From: Acinetobacter amyesii
GTDB lineage: Bacteria; Pseudomonadota; Gammaproteobacteria; Pseudomonadales; Moraxellaceae
Length of the DNA stretch: 64,000 nucleotides
Reading direction: 5' to 3'
Assembly (NCBI RefSeq): GCF_002018365.1
Contig: NZ_MVKX01000002.1
Span: forward strand, 1 to 64,000
Part shown: piece by piece, positions 36,030 to 45,150 of the stretch
How positions within the stretch are numbered: the stretch's first letter is position 1
Layout: every line of letters starts with the position of its first letter
Program-made: the position numbers and the translations under genes
Notes under the pieces: model-generated
The model's database searches: none
What the model saw: the letters and a program-made list of their open reading frames with translations, nothing else
What the model was told of the DNA's origin: nothing

Positions 36030-37112
36030 TTAATTTGTTGCAGCACCACTGGTTTCAGTAGTACCACTGCTTTCAGCATCACCACTAAACAAATCATCAA
36101 GCTCGGAACTATTGGCACTTTCATCCCAGAAATGTTCCATACCATCATCACCGGTACGAACGCCTGTATGTTCAGTCCAATAACGATCTGAAATCCCTTT
36201 CACCATGCTTTCAGCCATACTGTCGATAAGCTTAAATTGTGGATTAACAGGTTTTTCATCGCTACGCGCCTGTGCAAAGGTACGTAAGGCATCACGGATT
36301 TTCGCATCATCGCCACTGGCTTGTGCAGCAACTGCATATAACGCATGTGACAGTCTTACGCCTTTTTGCTCACCAATTTGCGCGGATTGTTTTAAGGTTT
36401 GGTAGGGATCAGGTTTTCCATCTCCTGCACCCGGCAATAACGTCCAGATCACAGCGCGGGTTGCATTTGGTGCGCCCCAGAATTTTTCATTATTCAGACA
36501 CACCATACCGCGTTCAACGATGGCAGCAATGTCTTTAGGAACGTTTACCGCCCCACCTGAGTTAATATCATTTGTCATGGCCTGTAAGCCACTTAACATT
36601 CCCAACATATACACTGTTTGGTCAATGTCGCTGTTCATTTTTGGACAGCCTTCACCTAGACTTTTCTTATACTTCTTTTCAAAACGATCTTGAAATAATT
36701 GATAGCCGGTATATTGACGCTGTGCCGCAAGTGCCGCCCAACGCTTTTGCTCAACACGGGCATCCTGTGCTTCGGTCACTTGGTTGGCTTTAGATGCACG
36801 TAAATAGCGTAACTCTGCGTCCAAGGCTTTTTGTTCTGCACAAATCCCTGCTGCTGAATACATCAACACAGCCACACGTGTTGGGTCTGCGCCCATATCT
36901 TTGGTGGCCATAATTGCTGGAGTTAATGAATTACCTGAATTACACACCATTTCAGCATCTTCCATGGCTAAAATTGGTGGCACAATATGTTTTTCGGTAA
37001 ATCCGAGTGCAACATTAGCACCGGTTTTTACAACCTGCGAACAACCCGCGAATAATGTACTTGTTATTGCTACAACTGCCACACCCTGGCATATTTTTTG
37101 GACGCTCGACAT
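36030..37112 (-). CDS. Periplasmic helical lipoprotein, TatT-like candidate
   Basis: A 360-residue lipoprotein with lipobox LFAGC and a mature part that is almost entirely alpha-helical, ending in an acidic Ser/Thr/Glu-rich tail. The segment after the lipid anchor (VVKTGANVALG... DAEMVCNSGNSLTPAIM) and the neighbouring TRAP permease suggest the TRAP-associated TatT family; this is tentative. The frame runs from 37301, but GAGGACAGG just before the ATG at 37112 sets the start. It probably shares an operon with the rhombosortase gene. A general helical envelope lipoprotein of other function is the alternative. Confidence 0.7.
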   Translation of the reverse strand: MSSVQKICQGVAVVAITSTLFAGCSQVVKTGANVALGFTEKHIVPPILAMEDAEMVCNSGNSLTPAIMATKDMGADPTRVAVLMYSAAGICAEQKALDAELRYLRASKANQVTEAQDARVEQKRWAALAAQRQYTGYQLFQDRFEKKYKKSLGEGCPKMNSDIDQTVYMLGMLSGLQAMTNDINSGGAVNVPKDIAAIVERGMVCLNNEKFWGAPNATRAVIWTLLPGAGDGKPDPYQTLKQSAQIGEQKGVRLSHALYAVAAQASGDDAKIRDALRTFAQARSDEKPVNPQFKLIDSMAESMVKGISDRYWTEHTGVRTGDDGMEHFWDESANSSELDDLFSGDAESSGTTETSGAATN

Positions 37113-37269
37113 TTTCCTGTCCTCTATAATTGTGTTTATGTCCATCACGACAAACATATCAGAAGCAAAAAATGAATAAAAGAGTATTTGCTCTAATTTG
37201 AACGACACACTGTGCCACGAATCACGCTGAATGCAATTGACTGATTTTTTAGAAAGACTAAATTTTAGG

Positions 37270-37310
37270 CAAAAAAAAGTAGCATAGCGACGGTTCGGCA
37301 CATGCTACTT
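37270..37310 (-). terminator. Intrinsic terminator of the microprotein gene
   Basis: On the minus strand an 8-bp stem AGTAGCAT/ATGCTACT (37278-37285 / 37302-37309) is followed by eight T residues. It lies 26 bases after the stop of the 33-codon frame and before the lipoprotein gene. Confidence 0.75.
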
Positions 37311-37335
37311 ATTAACTGTGAAAGCGTTTGACTGC

Positions 37336-37437
37336 TTATTTTTGAGTTAACTGTTCCTTCAGCACTGTTCCTAGTCGTCCTATAACAATTGCTAACACAA
37401 TCGCTATTACCAGAAACATCCAAGTTGGCATCATCAT
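37336..37437 (-). CDS. 33-residue single-helix membrane microprotein
   Basis: A frame of 33 codons that starts MMMPTW, runs through a hydrophobic helix (WMFLVIAIVLAIVIG) and ends in a charged amphipathic tail (RLGTVLKEQLTQK). AAAGGA sits seven bases before the first of three consecutive ATGs. An intrinsic terminator follows, and two palindromic operator-like sites precede it. This makes a complete small transcription unit. No homologue is recognised and function is unknown; by shape it could be a regulator or subunit of a membrane complex. Confidence 0.6.
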   Translation of the reverse strand: MMMPTWMFLVIAIVLAIVIGRLGTVLKEQLTQK

Positions 37438-37501
37438 GATGATTTCCTTTAACGGCTGTTGGTAAGGCTAATATATAGGCAGAGAATCACCGCACAGCTT
37501 A

Positions 37502-37554
37502 AAATTGTCTGACAATTTAAATATTTTGCCAATAAAATCCAATCCTGTCAGACA
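37502..37554. promoter_or_regulatory. Paired palindromic operator candidates
   Basis: AAATTGTC-T-GACAATTT (37502-37518, perfect) and the core TGTC-A-GACA (37546-37554) are centred 40 bp apart upstream of the microprotein gene. A third, weaker match CTGTCTAACAA is at 37621-37631. The core fits the FadR-subfamily GntR pattern GTC-N-GAC. Confidence 0.55.
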
Positions 37555-37631
37555 AGATTATTTTACCTACAAGATAAGATAATGAAATATTTACATTTTA
37601 TTGAATTTTAAAAATACAGGCTGTCTAACAA

Positions 37632-38018
37632 TTAGATCATTTTGGCCAATACTTTGAGTGATTTCCACTGTTTCAATGACAATTGATCCCGCCAAATAAT
37701 CACCGGTTTTGCACGCGCATGCATAAAATACACCACGATATACATTTGATGATCCAAAATATGGCTAATTTGAACGCGTTGCACCGGACGGTTGAGTCGT
37801 TGCAAAGACCAATCAGTTCCATCCAAATAATCTAGACTGGTGACGTGTAAATGCTTACGGAAAAACAGAACATAAACCACTAGCCCGATGAGGAAAAATA
37901 TCCCCCAAAGCATGGGTGTTAGTAACTGATAAAGCAGCGTCATCAATACCGCAAAAATAAAAAACTGAAACGCATGCGATAAAAAACTGCGTTTCAGTTT
38001 GAATTGCCGATTATCCAT
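37632..38018 (-). CDS. ygfX: YgfX-like membrane protein
   Basis: A 128-residue protein with two adjacent transmembrane helices (about 14-55) and a soluble C-terminal part (YLDGTDWSLQRL... WRDQLSLKQWKSLKVLAKM). Its start overlaps the end of sdhE by 8 bp. That arrangement and the two-helix architecture match YgfX/CptA, encoded beside sdhE in enterobacteria. Sequence similarity alone would be weak. In E. coli YgfX has been linked to cytoskeletal inhibition; whether that applies here is unknown. Confidence 0.65.
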   Translation of the reverse strand: MDNRQFKLKRSFLSHAFQFFIFAVLMTLLYQLLTPMLWGIFFLIGLVVYVLFFRKHLHVTSLDYLDGTDWSLQRLNRPVQRVQISHILDHQMYIVVYFMHARAKPVIIWRDQLSLKQWKSLKVLAKMI

Positions 38019-38268
38019 GAACGTAGTGTTTTAATTTTTGAATAAACGTTTTTAATTCAGGACGTGGTGGTTCACTGACTTCCATAAACCAATCCAACAA
38101 ATCTGGATCTTCTGCAGCAACGAGTTCTGCAAACATGTCTTTTTCAGCTGCATCGGCTTGTAAATAGTAATTTTTGACGTAGGGATCAAAATAAACATCA
38201 ATCTCTTTTAAACCACGACGTGCGCGGTAGATCACTTTACGCTCTTCTAAGCTGATTTCATCAGTCAT
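38011..38268 (-). CDS. sdhE: FAD assembly factor SdhE
   Basis: An 85-residue protein that promotes covalent flavinylation of the succinate dehydrogenase flavoprotein subunit. The hallmark RARRGLKEIDVYFDPY (the RGxxE motif) and the DPDLLDWFM segment are present. The frame begins at 38316, but GGGGAAG before the ATG at 38268 gives the family length. It overlaps ygfX by 8 bp, implying translational coupling. Confidence 0.9.
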   Translation of the reverse strand: MTDEISLEERKVIYRARRGLKEIDVYFDPYVKNYYLQADAAEKDMFAELVAAEDPDLLDWFMEVSEPPRPELKTFIQKLKHYVHG

Positions 38269-38449
38269 TGTCTTCCCCAATCGTTGAACCCGCCTAGTGT
38301 AACCCATCCACCCCATTGAAGTGGAGTGTTTTCAAAGATTGACCGAATGCTTCATCGCATTTCCTGCTTTTGAATGTTCTGCACATTGCAGTCACTCGCT
38401 GCATCTTATAAGTTGAGACAAAGCCATAAAAATGAATAGGATATTCAAA

Positions 38450-39622
38450 ATGCAATCTGGAGCGATTCGCCCACTCAATAACATGCTGCCACGTCAATTA
38501 TTTAATGCAGAACATGATGCATTTCGTGAAACAGTACGAAAATTTTATGAAAAAGAAGTTGTACCCAATATCGAAAAATATGAAAAACAACAACATGTTG
38601 ACCGTGACTTATGGAATAAAGCTGGTGCCATGGGCTTGCTTTGCCCGACCATGCCCGAAGCTTACGGTGGCTATGGTGTAGACCGACTCTATAGCATGAT
38701 TCTGATTGAAGAGCAGGCCTATGCTATGGACTCCTCTACCGGCTTTTCACTGCACTCAGACATCGTGGCCAATTATATTCATAACTTTGGCAATGAAGAA
38801 CAAAAGCTGCATTGGCTGCCGAAAATGGCATCTGGCGAAACCGTGACTGCCATTGCAATGACCGAACCGGGCACAGGTTCAGACCTACAAGCCGTACGCA
38901 CGACAGCTACAGAAGATGGTGATGACTATATTATTAATGGGTCAAAAATCTTTATCACCAATGGCTATTTATGTGACATGGCGATTGTGGTCTGTAAAAC
39001 AGGCAATAGTGAAAAAGGTTCAGCCAATTTATCGCTAATTATCGTCGAGGCAGATCGCGTCGGTTTTAGTAAAGGCAAACCTTTAAACAAAATTGGCATG
39101 AAAGGTCAGGATACCTGTGAACTGTTCTTTGACAATGTCCGCGTCCCTAAAAGCAACTTACTCGGCATGCAAGGTATGGGCTTTATGATGCTGATGAAGG
39201 AATTGGCATGGGAGCGCATGTTGGTTGCGATTATTTGCCAAGCCGGTGCAGAAGCAGCCTTTGCACACACTGTTCAATACACCAAAGAGCGTAAGGCATT
39301 TGGCAAAACGGTATCAAGTTTTCAAAACACCCGTTTTAAATTGGCAGAACTACGCACTGAAATCGATTTTTGTCGAGCTTATCTAGATCGCTGTATGGAA
39401 CTACAACTTGATGAACAGCTCGGTATTGATGCTGCAGCCGCTGCTAAATACAAAATTTCAGAGATGTTTTCCAAAGTCGTGGATGAATGTCTGCAGTTGC
39501 ATGGTGGCTATGGCTATATGCTTGAATATCCAATTGCACGGGCTTATATCGATAACCGCGCCAATCGTATCTATGCCGGTACCAATGAAATTATGAAAGA
39601 GCTAATTTCCCGCTCTTTATAA
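38450..39622 (+). CDS. Acyl-CoA dehydrogenase
   Basis: A flavoenzyme that oxidises acyl-CoA to trans-2-enoyl-CoA. The flavin-binding segment MTEPGTGSDLQAVRTTA, the ERMLVAIICQAGAEAAFAHT helix and the C-terminal LHGGYGYMLEYPIARAYID...IYAGTNEIMKELI signature are intact, giving a normal length of 390. An ATG exists at 38432, but AGGA eight bases before the ATG at 38450 favours the latter. Chain-length preference is unknown. Transcribed alone, divergent from sdhE. Confidence 0.93.
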   Translation: MQSGAIRPLNNMLPRQLFNAEHDAFRETVRKFYEKEVVPNIEKYEKQQHVDRDLWNKAGAMGLLCPTMPEAYGGYGVDRLYSMILIEEQAYAMDSSTGFSLHSDIVANYIHNFGNEEQKLHWLPKMASGETVTAIAMTEPGTGSDLQAVRTTATEDGDDYIINGSKIFITNGYLCDMAIVVCKTGNSEKGSANLSLIIVEADRVGFSKGKPLNKIGMKGQDTCELFFDNVRVPKSNLLGMQGMGFMMLMKELAWERMLVAIICQAGAEAAFAHTVQYTKERKAFGKTVSSFQNTRFKLAELRTEIDFCRAYLDRCMELQLDEQLGIDAAAAAKYKISEMFSKVVDECLQLHGGYGYMLEYPIARAYIDNRANRIYAGTNEIMKELISRSL

Positions 39623-39625
39623 CAA

Positions 39626-39653
39626 CAAAGCCCATCATCAGATGGGCTTTTTA
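39626..39653. terminator. Bidirectional intrinsic terminator
   Basis: The stem AAAGCCCATC/GATGGGCTTT with an ATCA loop lies between the acyl-CoA dehydrogenase and the convergent hydrolase gene. Confidence 0.88.
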
Positions 39654-39666
39654 CATTCTTTCGATA

Positions 39667-40464
39667 TCAACTTAAATCATTCATGAAATCACAGATCAGT
39701 GCGGTGACCAATGCGGGTTGCTCTTTGTGCGGCATGTGATGAAGCCCATCCAAAATCTCTAGCTCCGCATCACCTTGAATCCCAGAAAAAAGTTTCTGAG
39801 CTTGTGCTGTCGTCCCGTATTCATCCAGTTCTCCATGAATAACCAAGCTCGGACACTGTACTTTTCCAACATAATGCTGGAGGTTCCATTGACGAAAACT
39901 TGGTGAAAGCCATGTTTCAGTCCAAGCATCCAAAACCCATTGAGCTTTATTCCCATGGTATTTAGCCAAACGTTCAAGCTGTCCCGGCTGCGCAAACCCT
40001 ATTTTGGCTTCACGTATACCCGATAATGTCAGTTCTTCCACTTCATACTGTGCGGCTATGGTAATCAGACCTCGACATTGTTCAGCATATTCACTGGCAA
40101 TCACGACAGACATTCCCCCACCGACACTATGTCCCATCACGATAAACTGTTGAATGGAATAATGTTGAAGAAGCGCCTTAAAGCCTTGCTGTGCTTCAGC
40201 ATAGACAAAATCATTACTTAATAGATGAGGATTCGCTGATGATCGGCCAAAACCCAACCGATCATAGGCTATTACCGTTCTGCCAGACTCAGCAGCCAAT
40301 TGCGCAGGAAAATCACGCCACAAATTCACACTCCCCAGTGAATCATGCATCAATATAATCGGGGCCAAAGTTGCAGCTTTATCTGCAGTTTCAGGCTACC
40401 AAACTTTGGTATATAGCTCAAAATTGTTTACTTTTATAAATTCTGAATGTACTTGAATATTCAC
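39667..40464 (-). pseudogene. Alpha/beta hydrolase interrupted by an in-frame amber codon
   Basis: The visible frame from TTG at 40368 encodes 233 residues of an alpha/beta hydrolase: an HDSLGSVNLW oxyanion region, nucleophile GHSVGG, an acid in HGELDEYG and the final GLHHMPH histidine. Reading upstream in the same frame gives IKVNNFELYTKVW-stop-PETADKAATLAPI, a normal hydrolase N-terminus. TAG is at 40396-40398. It begins at a GTG (40464) that has AGGG six bases upstream. The intact gene would be about 265 codons. It may be a recent pseudogene, make a shortened product from an internal start, or reflect a base error. Confidence 0.75.
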
Positions 40465-40557
40465 ATTAACCCTGTGTGCTTTTCCTTATTTTCAACATGA
40501 TATATTTTTCAACAAATAATGCGCATCAAATAAAACCCTAAAGTCACACATCTAAAG

Positions 40558-40586
40558 CAAAAAAAAAGAGCATGATGCTCCTTTTT
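40558..40586 (-). terminator. Intrinsic terminator of almA
   Basis: On the minus strand GGAGCAT-C-ATGCTC with A-rich 5' and T-rich 3' flanks (nine T residues), just beyond the almA stop. Confidence 0.75.
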
Positions 40587-40597
40587 CTATAACTGAC

Positions 40598-42088
40598 TTA
40601 AGAAACTAATCTGGGTTTAGCCGCTAGTTGATCAGACTTTTTTTCAAATTTCAGCACTCCATCTTCAAATGAAGCATGCTTTAATTCTTTACGATCTGCT
40701 AAATAGTTATTGCTGACTTTCCACGGTGCATGTTTACCCTGTTTTGGCATCACATCTACTGCACGTGCAATATAGCCTGAAGTCAAACTTCCCATCACGG
40801 TATCTTCTAACAACTCGGTCGCATCACCTTGTGGAATCACTTGGTTGTAACCATTTTGATCCATATAGTTAATCAATTTACAAATGTATTCAGAAGCAAT
40901 ATCGACTTTTAATGTCCATGAAGCATTAATATAGCCAATAATCATCGCCATATTTGGTACATCACTGACCATCACGCCACGGTACAGCATATGCTTAGAG
41001 GTATTCAGTGGCTGACCATCGATTGTGGCACTGATGCCGCCTAGAATTTGAATGTTGAGTCCTGTAGCTGAAATCACCACGTCCGCTTCTAAATGTTTAC
41101 CTGATTTCAATTGAATGCCATTTTCAGTAAAACTTTCAATTTGATCGGTTTCAACAGATGCACGGCCTTCGCGTAAAATTTTAAACAAATCACCATCTGG
41201 CACCACACAAAGGCGCTGATCCCAAGGATTATAATCTGGGGTAAAGTGCTTCATATCCACTTTACCTTTCAACTGCAACTCAATTGATTTTAATAAAAAT
41301 TTACGGAGTAATTTAGGTTGCTTTTGTGCAACAGCATAAACAGCCCGTTGGACACCGATATTTCGTGCACGGGTAAGTTTATAAGCAACATCTTCAGGTA
41401 ATACTTTACGCATTTTGTCGTAAATGATGTCAATAGAAGGCACTGAGGCAATATAGGTCGGAGAGCGCTGTAGCATAGTCACATGCCCTGCACCGCCTTT
41501 TGCCATAGCTGGTACAAGGGTAATTGCTGTTGCGCCACTACCAATAATCACCACTTTTTTGCCTGCATAATTAAAATTTTCAGGCCAATGCTGTGGATGA
41601 ATAAAAGTACCTTTGAAATTTTCCTGCCCTGCGAACTCAGGTTGGAAACCTTGGTCATAATTATAATAACCCGTACAGCCAAAGACGAAATTTGCAACCC
41701 AGGTTTGTTGTTTCTTCTTCGCATCTTCAATAACAACAGACCATTTACGAGTTTGTGAATCGTAGTTCGCACTCACAACGCGGTGCTGAAAATGAATTTT
41801 TTCTTTAATCTTATATTCATCAATCACTTCAGAAAGATAGCCTTTAATCGAAGGCCCGTCTGCAAGCACACTAGATTTTTTCCACGGCTTAAAATTAAAG
41901 CCAAAAGTTGACATGTCCGAATCAGAACGAATACCCGGATATTTAAAAAGATCCCATGTACCACCGAAACTTTCACGACGTTCAATAATTTCAAATGAAC
42001 GATTTGGACAATTTTTTGAAAGATGCGCAGCCAAACCTACACCGGAGATCCCTGCACCTACAATGAGAATATCAACTTGTTTTTCCAT
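40598..42088 (-). CDS. almA: Long-chain alkane / Baeyer-Villiger-type flavin monooxygenase
   Basis: A 496-residue flavoprotein monooxygenase that uses NAD(P)H and oxygen. FAD motif GAGISG (11-16), fingerprint F-x-G-x3-H-x3-W-P (158-169, FKGTFIHPQHWP) and NAD(P)H motif GSGATA (183-188) are intact. The sequence closely resembles Acinetobacter AlmA as I remember it, including GGTWDLFKYPGIRSDSDMST and the Lys/Ser-rich C-terminus; AlmA takes part in growth on very long-chain n-alkanes. Monocistronic, with its own terminator and an upstream palindromic operator candidate. Confidence 0.9.
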   Translation of the reverse strand: MEKQVDILIVGAGISGVGLAAHLSKNCPNRSFEIIERRESFGGTWDLFKYPGIRSDSDMSTFGFNFKPWKKSSVLADGPSIKGYLSEVIDEYKIKEKIHFQHRVVSANYDSQTRKWSVVIEDAKKKQQTWVANFVFGCTGYYNYDQGFQPEFAGQENFKGTFIHPQHWPENFNYAGKKVVIIGSGATAITLVPAMAKGGAGHVTMLQRSPTYIASVPSIDIIYDKMRKVLPEDVAYKLTRARNIGVQRAVYAVAQKQPKLLRKFLLKSIELQLKGKVDMKHFTPDYNPWDQRLCVVPDGDLFKILREGRASVETDQIESFTENGIQLKSGKHLEADVVISATGLNIQILGGISATIDGQPLNTSKHMLYRGVMVSDVPNMAMIIGYINASWTLKVDIASEYICKLINYMDQNGYNQVIPQGDATELLEDTVMGSLTSGYIARAVDVMPKQGKHAPWKVSNNYLADRKELKHASFEDGVLKFEKKSDQLAAKPRLVS

Positions 42089-42203
42089 GTTGTTCTTTTA
42101 ACCTATCTTAGATTTATATTTATTAAATCACATTTTTGACAATGCACAATGTCAAGTTTAAGCAAAAGGCGATTTATTTTTATCTTTTAAGGACAAATTG
42201 AAT

Positions 42204-42218
42204 TATTGTCTAACAATA
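42204..42218. promoter_or_regulatory. Palindromic operator candidate upstream of almA
   Basis: TATTGT-CTA-ACAATA matches 10 of 11 core bases of the site before the microprotein gene. On the minus strand it overlaps a possible -35 (TAGACA), with a weak -10 (TAAAAG) 17 bp further on, about 116 bases before the almA start. Confidence 0.5.
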
Positions 42219-42245
42219 TACAGCCAACACAAAACTGCAGGCATT

Positions 42246-42276
42246 AAAAAAGGTCGGTTAAAAACCGACCTTTTTT
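42246..42276. terminator. Terminator of the ribosomal protein cluster
   Basis: A perfect 14-bp stem (42246-42259 / 42263-42276) with an AAA loop and T runs on both strands, after rplQ. Confidence 0.95.
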
Positions 42277-42304
42277 AGAACAACGTACGCTGCTCTTCAC
42301 GAAA

Positions 42305-42670
42305 TTAGTTAACTTCGCGATCTACTAGCTCAACGTAAGCCATTGGTGCAGCATCACCTGCACGGAAGCCCGCTTTAAGAACACGTAGATAACCGCCGTT
42401 ACGTTCTTTGTAACGAGGGCCAAGAACGGTAAATAATTTACCAACAGTTGCAGCTGAACGAGTACGAGCAAACGCTAAACGACGGTTTGCTACAGAATCG
42501 ACTTTAGCTAAAGTGATTAAAGGCTCAGCAACACGACGTAATTCTTTTGCTTTAGGAACAGTAGTTTTAATTAACTCGTGTTCGAACAAAGAATTAGCCA
42601 TGTTTTGGAACATCGCTTTACGATGACTGCTTGTACGGCCTAATTTCACACCACTATTACGATGACGCAT
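42305..42670 (-). CDS. rplQ: 50S ribosomal protein L17
   Basis: A 121-residue large-subunit protein located near the peptide exit tunnel. The N-terminal [17 protein letters not shown] motif and the [19 protein letters not shown] segment are diagnostic. Last gene of the alpha operon, 18 bases after rpoA, and followed by the cluster terminator. Confidence 0.98.
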   Translation of the reverse strand: MRHRNSGVKLGRTSSHRKAMFQNMANSLFEHELIKTTVPKAKELRRVAEPLITLAKVDSVANRRLAFARTRSAATVGKLFTVLGPRYKERNGGYLRVLKAGFRAGDAAPMAYVELVDREVN

Positions 42671-42688
42671 GGTGATAGTCCTACTTAA

Positions 42689-43696
42689 TTAACGGCTACG
42701 ATAAGCAAAGCGATCGTCCATGCGGAGGCTAGCCGGTGGCCAGTTCTCTAAACGCATGCCCAATTGCAAGCCTTTCGATGCCAGAACATCTTTAATCTCA
42801 GTCAACGATTTTTTACCTAAGTTAGGAGTTTTAAGCAACTCAACTTCAGTACGTTGAACAAGATCGCCAATGTAGTAAATATTTTCTGCTTTCAAACAGT
42901 TAGCAGAACGAACAGTAAGCTCTAGATCATCTACTGGACGAAGCAAAATCGGATCAACTTCTTCACGAGGCTCTTGAGCAACTGGTGCTTGATCTTTCTG
43001 AAGATCAACAAAAATTGCAATTTGTTGTTGCAAGATTGTTGCCGCTTTGCGGATTGCTTCTTCAGGATCAACAGTACCGTTGGTTTCAAGATCAATGATC
43101 AATTTATCAAGGTCAGTACGTTGTTCTACACGAGCGTTTTCCACTGTGTAAGACACACGTTTGATTGGGCTGTAAGAAGCATCTAATTGTAAACGACCCA
43201 CTGGGCGAGTTTCGCCTTCAGGGAAGCGTGAATCAGAAGTCTCATAACCACGACCTTGAGAAACTTTCAGGCGCATTTTTAATGAGCCAGAAGCACTTAA
43301 AGTACCGATCAAGTGTTCAGGGTTAACCACTTCAACATTGTGTGGTAAACGAAGGTCAGCAGCTGTAACGTCGCCAGGACCTTGTTTTTCCAATGTCAGA
43401 TAAGCTTCATTTTGATCGAACAGCTTAATAGACAATCCTTTTAGGTTCAGCAAGAGCTCGACGATGTCCTGCTGCAAGCCTTCCAAAGTACTGTACTCGT
43501 GCTCGACACCTTCAATCTCTACTTCAACCACGGCTGCGCCAGGTAAAGAAGACAAAAGGATACGACGTAAAGCATTACCAAGAGTATGACCAAAGCCACG
43601 CTCTAATGGTTCTAGAATAACTTTTGCCGAGGTCCCGCTTGCCGCTTCGACCTTGATCGCTTGCGGAGTTAGAAACTCATTTGCAGTACGCGTCAT
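42689..43696 (-). CDS. rpoA: RNA polymerase alpha subunit
   Basis: A 335-residue subunit. The N-terminal dimerisation and assembly domain (about 1-235) includes [23 protein letters not shown] flexible linker leads to the C-terminal domain (about 250-320), whose [12 protein letters not shown] helix carries the Arg and Asn that contact UP elements and activators. Standard alpha-operon position between rpsD and rplQ. Confidence 0.99.
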   Translation of the reverse strand: MTRTANEFLTPQAIKVEAASGTSAKVILEPLERGFGHTLGNALRRILLSSLPGAAVVEVEIEGVEHEYSTLEGLQQDIVELLLNLKGLSIKLFDQNEAYLTLEKQGPGDVTAADLRLPHNVEVVNPEHLIGTLSASGSLKMRLKVSQGRGYETSDSRFPEGETRPVGRLQLDASYSPIKRVSYTVENARVEQRTDLDKLIIDLETNGTVDPEEAIRKAATILQQQIAIFVDLQKDQAPVAQEPREEVDPILLRPVDDLELTVRSANCLKAENIYYIGDLVQRTEVELLKTPNLGKKSLTEIKDVLASKGLQLGMRLENWPPASLRMDDRFAYRSR

Positions 43697-43713
43697 TATT
43701 GCTACCTCAAGGA

Positions 43714-44340
43714 TTATTTAGAATACAATTCTACAATCAAGCTTTCGTTGATTTCAGCAGGTAAATCAGAACGATCTGGTGCAGCTTTGAACGTACCTTC
43801 CAATTTAGAATGATCAATTTCAATCCAAGCTGGAATGCCACGTTGAGTCGCTAACTCAACTGCGTTTTTGATACGCAATTGTTGTTTAGCACCTTCGTGA
43901 ACTGCAACAACGTCACCAGCTTTAACTTGGATAGACGCGATGTTAACACGACGACCATTTAAAGTGATTGAACGGTGAGATACAAGCTGACGAGCTTCTG
44001 CACGTGTAGAACCAAAACCCATGCGATAAACAACGTTATCTAGACGGCTTTCAAGAAGTTTCAACAAGTTTTCACCTGTTGCGCCTTTAACACGAGCAGC
44101 TTCTTTGTAGTAGTTACTAAATTGACGCTCTAAAACACCGTACATACGACGTACTTTTTGTTTTTCACGTAATTGTAGTGAGTACTCAGATTGTTTGCCG
44201 CCACGAGCGCCACCATGTTGGCCAGGTGCTTTAGCAGCTTTTTTTGTTTTGACGTCAAATGGTTTAACGCCAGATTTTAATTGCAGGTCTGTCCCTTCGC
44301 GGCGAGAGAGTTTGCATTTTGGACCAATATAACGAGCCAT
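43714..44340 (-). CDS. rpsD: 30S ribosomal protein S4
   Basis: A 208-residue primary 16S rRNA-binding protein with the S4 RNA-binding domain ([26 protein letters not shown]). In E. coli S4 also represses alpha-operon translation through a leader pseudoknot; a hairpin before rpsM here may serve that purpose. No N-terminal zinc cysteine cluster is present (only one Cys). Confidence 0.98.
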   Translation of the reverse strand: MARYIGPKCKLSRREGTDLQLKSGVKPFDVKTKKAAKAPGQHGGARGGKQSEYSLQLREKQKVRRMYGVLERQFSNYYKEAARVKGATGENLLKLLESRLDNVVYRMGFGSTRAEARQLVSHRSITLNGRRVNIASIQVKAGDVVAVHEGAKQQLRIKNAVELATQRGIPAWIEIDHSKLEGTFKAAPDRSDLPAEINESLIVELYSK

Positions 44341-44352
44341 GAATGTTTCTCC

Positions 44353-44739
44353 TTACACGCGACGTTTTTTAGGTGGACGGCAACCGTTGTGCGGGATTGG
44401 CGTCACATCGGTAATGCTGTTAATTTTATAACCCACTGCACCTAAAGCACGAACCGCAGATTCACGACCTGGACCAGGACCTTTTACAAGGACGTCCAAG
44501 TTTTTCAAACCGTAATCTAAAGCAGCTTTACCAGCAACTTCAGCAGCTACCTGAGCAGCAAACGGAGTTGATTTACGTGATCCACGGAAGCCTTGTCCAC
44601 CAGAGGTAGCCCAAGCCAGTGCATTACCTTGACGATCGGTAATAGTCACAATGGTGTTATTAAAAGAAGCGTGAATGTGTGCAACACCTTCAGAGACGGT
44701 ACGAGTGACCTTCTTGCGTGTGCGAGTATCTTTAGCCAT
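44353..44739 (-). CDS. rpsK: 30S ribosomal protein S11
   Basis: A 128-residue protein of the small-subunit platform at the mRNA exit. The signature [20 protein letters not shown] and the basic C-terminus CRPPKKRRV are intact. Between rpsM and rpsD. Confidence 0.98.
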
Positions 44740-44758
44740 CTTTTAGCTTCCAGAAATC

Positions 44759-45115
44759 TTATTTCTTAATAGGTTTGCGCGGACCTTTACGGGTACGTGC
44801 GTTAGTTTTGGTGCGTTGACCACGGACAGGCAAGCTGCGACGATGACGAAGACCGCGGTAGCAGCCTAAATCCATTAAACGTTTAATGTTCATGGAAATT
44901 TCGCGACGTAAATCACCTTCGGTAGGAACCTTAGTAACTTCTGCACGAATCGCATCAAGCTGAGCGTCATCTAATTCACGAATTTTAGTTGTTGGTGCAA
45001 TACCAGCAGCAGCTAAGATAGCTTTTGCAGTGTGGCGACCAATACCAAAAATGTACGTTAGAGAGATAACAGCATGCTTGTTATCCGGAATGTTTACACC
45101 GGCAATACGAGCCAT
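44759..45115 (-). CDS. rpsM: 30S ribosomal protein S13
   Basis: A 118-residue protein of the 30S head that contacts the P-site tRNA and L5. It begins [20 protein letters not shown] and ends in a Lys/Arg-rich tail ([12 protein letters not shown]). First gene of the alpha operon, preceded by a 107-base spacer with a GC-rich hairpin. Confidence 0.98.
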   Translation of the reverse strand: MARIAGVNIPDNKHAVISLTYIFGIGRHTAKAILAAAGIAPTTKIRELDDAQLDAIRAEVTKVPTEGDLRREISMNIKRLMDLGCYRGLRHRRSLPVRGQRTKTNARTRKGPRKPIKK

Positions 45116-45150
45116 TCAATTTTCTCCAAAAAGGCAGTTAAGATAATCAA

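Noticed and set aside
37113..37301. N-terminal extension of the TatT-like lipoprotein by 63 codons
   Set aside because: The extension lacks a ribosome-binding site, runs into a terminator, and would bury the signal peptide; the ATG at 37112 has GAGGACAGG.
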